Assembly: GCA_009775125.1 (NCBI GenBank)
Contig: VSPD01000001.1
Location: 117,865 to 181,864, forward strand
DNA from: Muribaculaceae bacterium
Lineage (GTDB): Bacteria; Bacteroidota; Bacteroidia; Bacteroidales; Muribaculaceae
Direction: 5' to 3'
DNA length: 64,000 nt
Part shown: one piece after another, positions 61,101-64,000 of the stretch
Layout: each line of letters starts with the position of its first letter
How positions within the stretch are numbered: the first letter of the stretch is position 1
Made by a program: the position numbers and the translations under genes
Notes under the pieces: generated by a model
The model's input: the letters and a program-made list of their open reading frames with translations, nothing else
Database searches by the model: none
What the model was told of the DNA's origin: nothing

Positions 61101-62058
61101 TGCCGTCAACAGCAAGGAGTCGGGCTCGGGCATCGGCCTTATGATTGTACATCGCCTTGTGCAGCAACTCGGAGGCGCCATATCATTCAAAAGCACAGAA
61201 GGCGTCGGCTCCACTTTCACACTTGTCTTCCCGACACGCATCAATGTCCGCCCCGACACCGAGCCGGCTCCCGACAAATCGGCTCCCGACATATCCTCCG
61301 CCGAAGCCGACGACCAGACCAACACCCTGCTCATTGCCGAAGACGACGCCGACCTCAACGCCTACCTCGTAAAGGCGTTTTCCGACGAATACAAAGTGGT
61401 GTCCGTGCCCGACGGAGGCAAGGCCTACTCCACAGCCGTGGAAATAAACCCCGACCTTGTGCTCACCGACCTGCGTATGCCCGTGATGGGCGGCGACGAA
61501 CTGTGCCGCCGACTCAAATCCTCGATTGAGACAAGCCACATCCCCGTCATACTCGTCACGGCCCTGTCAGAGCGCGAGGATATCATAAACGGCCTCGAAG
61601 CCGGCGCCAACGACTATATCGTGAAGCCTTTCGACATGACAATGCTGAAACTCCGCGTACGCAATATCATCAACGGCCGCCGCAAACTCCGCGAGACGCT
61701 CGTATCGTCGTCGGGCGAAGTGCCCGACAACGACTTCACCGGCACGCTCGACCGCGAGTTCCTCGACAAGGTAAAGGAGATTCTCGACCGCGAGATGGCC
61801 AACAGCGAATACTCGATCAACGATTTCTGCCGCGAGGTGGGCATGAGCCGCACTTCGTTCTACAATAAGATAAAAGTGCTCACCGGCACATCCCCCAACG
61901 ACTACATCCGCATCGTGCGCCTCAACCGCGCCCGCGACCTCCTTTCCACCCGCCAATACAATGTTTCCGAAGTTTCTTTCATGGTCGGTTTCTCCGACCC
62001 GAAATATTTCTCCGTATGCTTCAAGAAACAGTTCGGCACTTCACCCTCTAAAATCTAA
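58153..62058 (+). CDS. Hybrid two-component system sensor/regulator (HTCS)
   Basis: 1301 residues joining all parts of a carbohydrate sensor in one chain: signal peptide, two seven-bladed Reg_prop propellers (about 25-690; repeats such as GFVWVCTHEGVDRF and DYWFGTNRGVSLFD), a Y_Y_Y domain (about 690-755), one membrane helix (GWALLIYAAVAAGIIYILF, about 758-776), HisKA with the phospho-acceptor His801 (SLAHDIKTPVS), HATPase_c, a receiver with Asp1106 (LVLTDLRMP), and an AraC-type HTH. Residues 901-914 (PTPQPPNSPTSQPT) come from the CCCAACTTCC spacer repeat. It likely regulates the GH9/ThuA genes; the ligand would be a glycan fragment bound in the periplasm. Confidence 0.95.
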   Translation: MNRPALLILLLSILVASFAEATNFRTISTAQGLDCRVVREVRQDSAGFVWVCTHEGVDRFDGSHAKHYSLRHSSGLDEILDPFSTLCTDPSGSAWVVLKSGHIYRYDRQSDNFLHMSDLPDAPPVYRGTFDADRRLWLATGSGVYSWHEDEGLLKRGLDGLWVKDILLSGGTLIAGTEKGAFSATMPHGDKPAEFRQLFDAPLNTEVVCVTPAGIFAGTTNDGLWVSGRNGGNARKVAGVADKPVRAIALSPHGYLLAGVDGAGVYAIDPLSASVTAHYNADSDMPGSISANNVSDLLIDRDGGVWVATSTRGLNYTPAFGNGIELFVHQPFNPQSLPSGTVNTVLEDADGDYWFGTNRGVSLFDTKTRSWRHFLGSNGDNAVVSIALNQAPDGRIWVGSYGKGVYIIDKADGNVSRLPAYNPASQKGMPFDEVYCIHNRDGKILLAGNGAKIVAYDPAADTYSYFPGRYIDGMADAPDGGLWIAANDALAFTRNPAAIDSWTNTIGGHTFRYPVIGICVDRDGSLWIATDGEGLAVYDPQADKTRIVTDGMGIDSNSILNVTADLQGRIWFSTERSVYCYDTAKNAVMCLNDMIPMSPEAFSQCSSTLLSDGDVMFGSIDGAVKCSGPDNPSLSFSPKPVFTDFEMMNTLLRPGAGNDIITRNIDDTDKITLAHDQNSFSISYSAVNMAYPRRIRFEHMLENFDKEWISADLPGWVKYTNLSPGDYKFRVRAIDRWTGRVTGEREIDVAIRRSPWLSGWALLIYAAVAAGIIYILFQNFRHRINERRFNDRFRTVVSLAHDIKTPVSLIKAPLSEVLESNQLSDANRHNILLASQNADKLHSIITQLMEIQRSDEGDKPTARFAMCDIAKHLSGKIEEYRMLASQKGIGMEFDTHIQDFPTPQPPNSPTSQPTISVLTDTEKLDHILDNLLTNAVKYTARGSVSVTLSISPRQWSVEISDTGIGIPASEQKRIFTEHYRASNAVNSKESGSGIGLMIVHRLVQQLGGAISFKSTEGVGSTFTLVFPTRINVRPDTEPAPDKSAPDISSAEADDQTNTLLIAEDDADLNAYLVKAFSDEYKVVSVPDGGKAYSTAVEINPDLVLTDLRMPVMGGDELCRRLKSSIETSHIPVILVTALSEREDIINGLEAGANDYIVKPFDMTMLKLRVRNIINGRRKLRETLVSSSGEVPDNDFTGTLDREFLDKVKEILDREMANSEYSINDFCREVGMSRTSFYNKIKVLTGTSPNDYIRIVRLNRARDLLSTRQYNVSEVSFMVGFSDPKYFSVCFKKQFGTSPSKI
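60852..60893. repeat. CCCAACTTCC spacer repeat in frame within the HTCS gene
   Basis: Units CCGACTCCCCAACCGCCC and AACTCCCCAACTTCCCAACC encode residues 901-914, between HisKA and the ATPase N-box. The same reading frame (SPTSQ) is used as in ispG. Confidence 0.85.
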
Positions 62059-62099
62059 CTGTCCGATTTTTTGCATGTATATCACCGTCAACCCAAGCA

Positions 62100-62350
62100 A
62101 TGCAGTATTATCACGGCAAAGCCGTGGCTCCTTGGTTAACCCCGTATGGAGGCGCAGCCGACATGCGGGGTCGGGTGAACGTGAATCAATAGCGGTATTG
62201 GAGCGGAGACTGCCGGAGCGTTCGGTTTTACCTGCTCATATCTGTTTTTCCACCAATGCCTGTGGCAGAGCCACAGTCTTTCAGGTAACCCCCGGCTTTA
62301 GCCGTGGGGTCTGCACTCACGACAATCACGGTGTGGCAGAGCCACACTCT
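62100..62350. repeat. Cluster of palindromic modules before the prenyl synthase gene
   Basis: ACGGCAAAGCCGT, CCCCGTATGGAGGCG.. GCGGGG, one arm of the composite core (GGAGCGGAGACTGCCGGAGC, about 62202), TGTGGCAGAGCCACA twice, and ACCCCCGGCTTTAGCCGTGG. A degenerate relative of the composite elements. No gene or promoter is recognised here. Confidence 0.6.
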
Positions 62351-62377
62351 TTATATCCGACAATTATTTTCTGAATT

Positions 62378-63334
62378 ATGCTTACATCCGCTGAATACGC
62401 CGACATCGTCAACCGCGCCCTCACCCATATCGACATCCCCGACTATCTCCCCGGCCTTTACGACCCCATCCGCTACACCCTTGCCTCGGGCGGCAAACGC
62501 CTGCGCCCCGTGCTCCTGCTCGCCGCCGGCGAAGCCTTCGGAGGCGAACTGTCCGACTGCCTTTGGCCCGCCGTAGGCGTGGAGATTTTCCACAATTTCA
62601 CACTCGTCCACGACGATGTGATGGATAATGCCGACATGCGCCGAGGCAAGCCCACCGTAAAGGCTAAATGGGACGTGAACACGGCCATCCTCTCGGGCGA
62701 CGCCATGGTGTCGATGGCTTTCAAAGCTGCCGCAGGCTGTCCGCCAATGTTCCTCCCCGAAGTTATCGACCGCTTCTCCATGATGACCATGACCGTATAC
62801 CACGGCCAGCAGATCGACGCCGACTTCGAGACCGCCGACGCCGTCACTTTCGGCCAATACTTGCAGATGATCATGGGCAAGACTTCGGCGCTCATCGCCT
62901 ACCCCTGCGCCCTGGGCGCCCTCATCGCAGGTGCCTCGCCGCAAGACGTGGAAGCAATGTTCAACTTCGGCAACAACCTCGGCATCGCTTTCCAGATGCA
63001 AGACGACCACCTCGACGTGTACGGCGACCCCGCCACCTTCGGCAAAAACATCGGCGGCGACATCCTCAACAATAAAAAGACCTGGCTCCGCATCATGGCC
63101 CACGACCGCTGCCCCGCCGAGCTCGCCAAGGCCGAGGCCATAGCCGACCCCGCCGAAAAAATCGCCGCCGTCACAGCCATTTTCGACTCCCTCGGCCTGC
63201 GCGACGAAGGCGAGCGAATCATCGGCCGATACACCGCCGATGCCATCTCATGCCTCGACGACGCCACGCTCACCCCTGCGGCAAAAGCATGGTTCATCGA
63301 TTTTGCCAACACCCTGCTCCACCGCGAAAAATGA
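62378..63334 (+). CDS. Polyprenyl diphosphate synthase
   Basis: trans-Prenyltransferase of 318 residues chaining IPP units, probably the all-trans precursor of the menaquinone side chain, or geranyl/farnesyl diphosphate. First Asp-rich motif D79-D80-x-x-D83 (LVHDDVMDNADMRRGKPT), the GGKRLRPVLLL start region, GQQIDADFE, and the second Asp motif QDDHLDVYGDP with GKNIGGDILNNKKTW. Product length cannot be read from the sequence. It overlaps tatD by 4 bp. IspG and UppS in this window belong to the same isoprenoid supply. Confidence 0.95.
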   Translation: MLTSAEYADIVNRALTHIDIPDYLPGLYDPIRYTLASGGKRLRPVLLLAAGEAFGGELSDCLWPAVGVEIFHNFTLVHDDVMDNADMRRGKPTVKAKWDVNTAILSGDAMVSMAFKAAAGCPPMFLPEVIDRFSMMTMTVYHGQQIDADFETADAVTFGQYLQMIMGKTSALIAYPCALGALIAGASPQDVEAMFNFGNNLGIAFQMQDDHLDVYGDPATFGKNIGGDILNNKKTWLRIMAHDRCPAELAKAEAIADPAEKIAAVTAIFDSLGLRDEGERIIGRYTADAISCLDDATLTPAAKAWFIDFANTLLHREK

Positions 63335-64000
63335 TCGACACCCACACCCACCTCTACCTTTCGGAATTCGGCGCACCCGACGAGCAGCGCGCCGTCGTGG
63401 CGCGCGCCATCGAGGCCGGCGTCGACAAAATGATATTTCCCAATGTCGACCTCGCCACCATAGCCCCGATGCGCGCCCTCGCCGCCGAATTCCCCTCAAA
63501 CATCAAAATGGCAATGGGCCTCCACCCCACCGAAGTCGGCCCCGGCTGGCGCGACGCCCTCGCCACCGTCGAGGCCGAACACCTCTCACACGAAACCGAC
63601 TACATAGCCGTGGGCGAAGTCGGCATCGACCTCTATTGGGACAAAACATACGCCGACGAGCAGATGCAAGCCTTCGACGCACAGGTATCCCTCGCCGCCC
63701 GCCTCGGCATCCCCGTCATAATCCACTGCCGCGAAGGCCTCAACCAAGCCCTCGAAGTAATGCAAGGCCACAAAGGCGTACCCGCCGTGTTCCACTCCTT
63801 CGGCGGCACGGCACAAGACGTCGACCGCATCCGCAGTGTCGGCGACTACTACTTCGGCATCAACGGCATCGTCACCTTCAAAAACAGCACCCTGCGCAAC
63901 GTCCTTCCCGAAATCACCGCCTCCCGCATCCTCCTCGAGACCGACGCCCCCTACCTCGCCCCCGTGCCCCACCGAGGCCGACGCAACGAATCCTCCTACC
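63331..64000 (+). CDS. tatD: TatD-family metal-dependent DNase, 3'-truncated by the window edge
   Basis: 223 codons are present and the frame is still open at the window end (usual length about 255-265). TIM-barrel metal hydrolase: N-terminal H5-x-H7 (MIDTHTHLYLSEF), GLHPTEVG, the metal Glu in VAVGEVGIDLYWD-like IAVGEVGIDLYW, PVIIHCREG, VFHSFGG, and LLETDAPYLAP. The ATG lies in the ATGA overlap with the prenyl synthase gene. TatD enzymes act as 3'-5' exonucleases on DNA in repair or degradation. Confidence 0.93.
   Translation, partial: MIDTHTHLYLSEFGAPDEQRAVVARAIEAGVDKMIFPNVDLATIAPMRALAAEFPSNIKMAMGLHPTEVGPGWRDALATVEAEHLSHETDYIAVGEVGIDLYWDKTYADEQMQAFDAQVSLAARLGIPVIIHCREGLNQALEVMQGHKGVPAVFHSFGGTAQDVDRIRSVGDYYFGINGIVTFKNSTLRNVLPEITASRILLETDAPYLAPVPHRGRRNESSY

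Overview
The window looks like a chromosomal segment of a Gram-negative Bacteroidales bacterium, possibly Muribaculaceae (the family is inferred). The signs are: promoters of the Bacteroidetes type (TTTG, 19-21 nt, TAnnTTTG) in front of many genes; a SusR-like hybrid two-component regulator; the DUF6089-like/uppS/bamA/ompH/ompH envelope cluster; many secreted proteins with short C-terminal T9SS-like tails; and strong use of G/C-ending codons. No rRNA, tRNA, CRISPR array, prophage or intact IS transposase was found.

Layout. 1-2.4 kb: 5'-truncated endonuclease I-like protein, small lipoprotein, GT4 glycosyltransferase. 2.8-6.3 kb (minus): DUF1015 protein, purA, GT2 glycosyltransferase. 6.4-12.2 kb: secreted FN3 protein, glnS, a MITE-like element, TPR protein. 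12.3-20.0 kb: ftsY, rimO, menF-like isochorismate synthase, then two SGNH hydrolases and an MBOAT acyltransferase that probably form an envelope O-acylation cassette. 20.3-26.0 kb: a 1882-residue secreted protein. 26.7-33.2 kb: rpoN, PAP2-like protein, purE, ispG, M16 peptidase, ribD, all on one strand with overlaps. 33.3-40.2 kb: lipoprotein, DUF6089-like barrel, uppS, bamA and two ompH/skp genes. 40.2-42.3 kb (minus): pyrE, SRPBCC protein, Rieske-like lipoprotein, yccF. 42.5-43.1 kb: rplU-rpmA. 43.7-49.1 kb (minus): two operons of secreted tail-domain proteins plus a lipoprotein. 49.3-54.6 kb (minus): DEAD-box helicase, pyrG, yidC. 54.8-62.1 kb: GH9 glycosidase, ThuA-like protein and a hybrid two-component sensor, a small carbohydrate-response locus without SusC/SusD. 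62.4-64.0 kb: polyprenyl diphosphate synthase and a 3'-truncated tatD.

The most unusual content lies between genes. Composite palindromic elements of about 285-345 bp recur at about 2.4, 26.1, 43.2 and 45.4 kb. They share modules, and a central 21-nt loop is inverted relative to its flanks in two of three comparable copies. A second palindrome family (GGAACACAAGCC/GGCTTGTGTTCC) sits on or next to stop codons and has replaced the C-terminus of one SGNH hydrolase. A simple CCCAACTTCC-type spacer repeat occurs between operon genes and also in frame inside ispG and the hybrid sensor gene. A 362-bp MITE-like element with TAA target duplications lies just upstream of the TPR gene.
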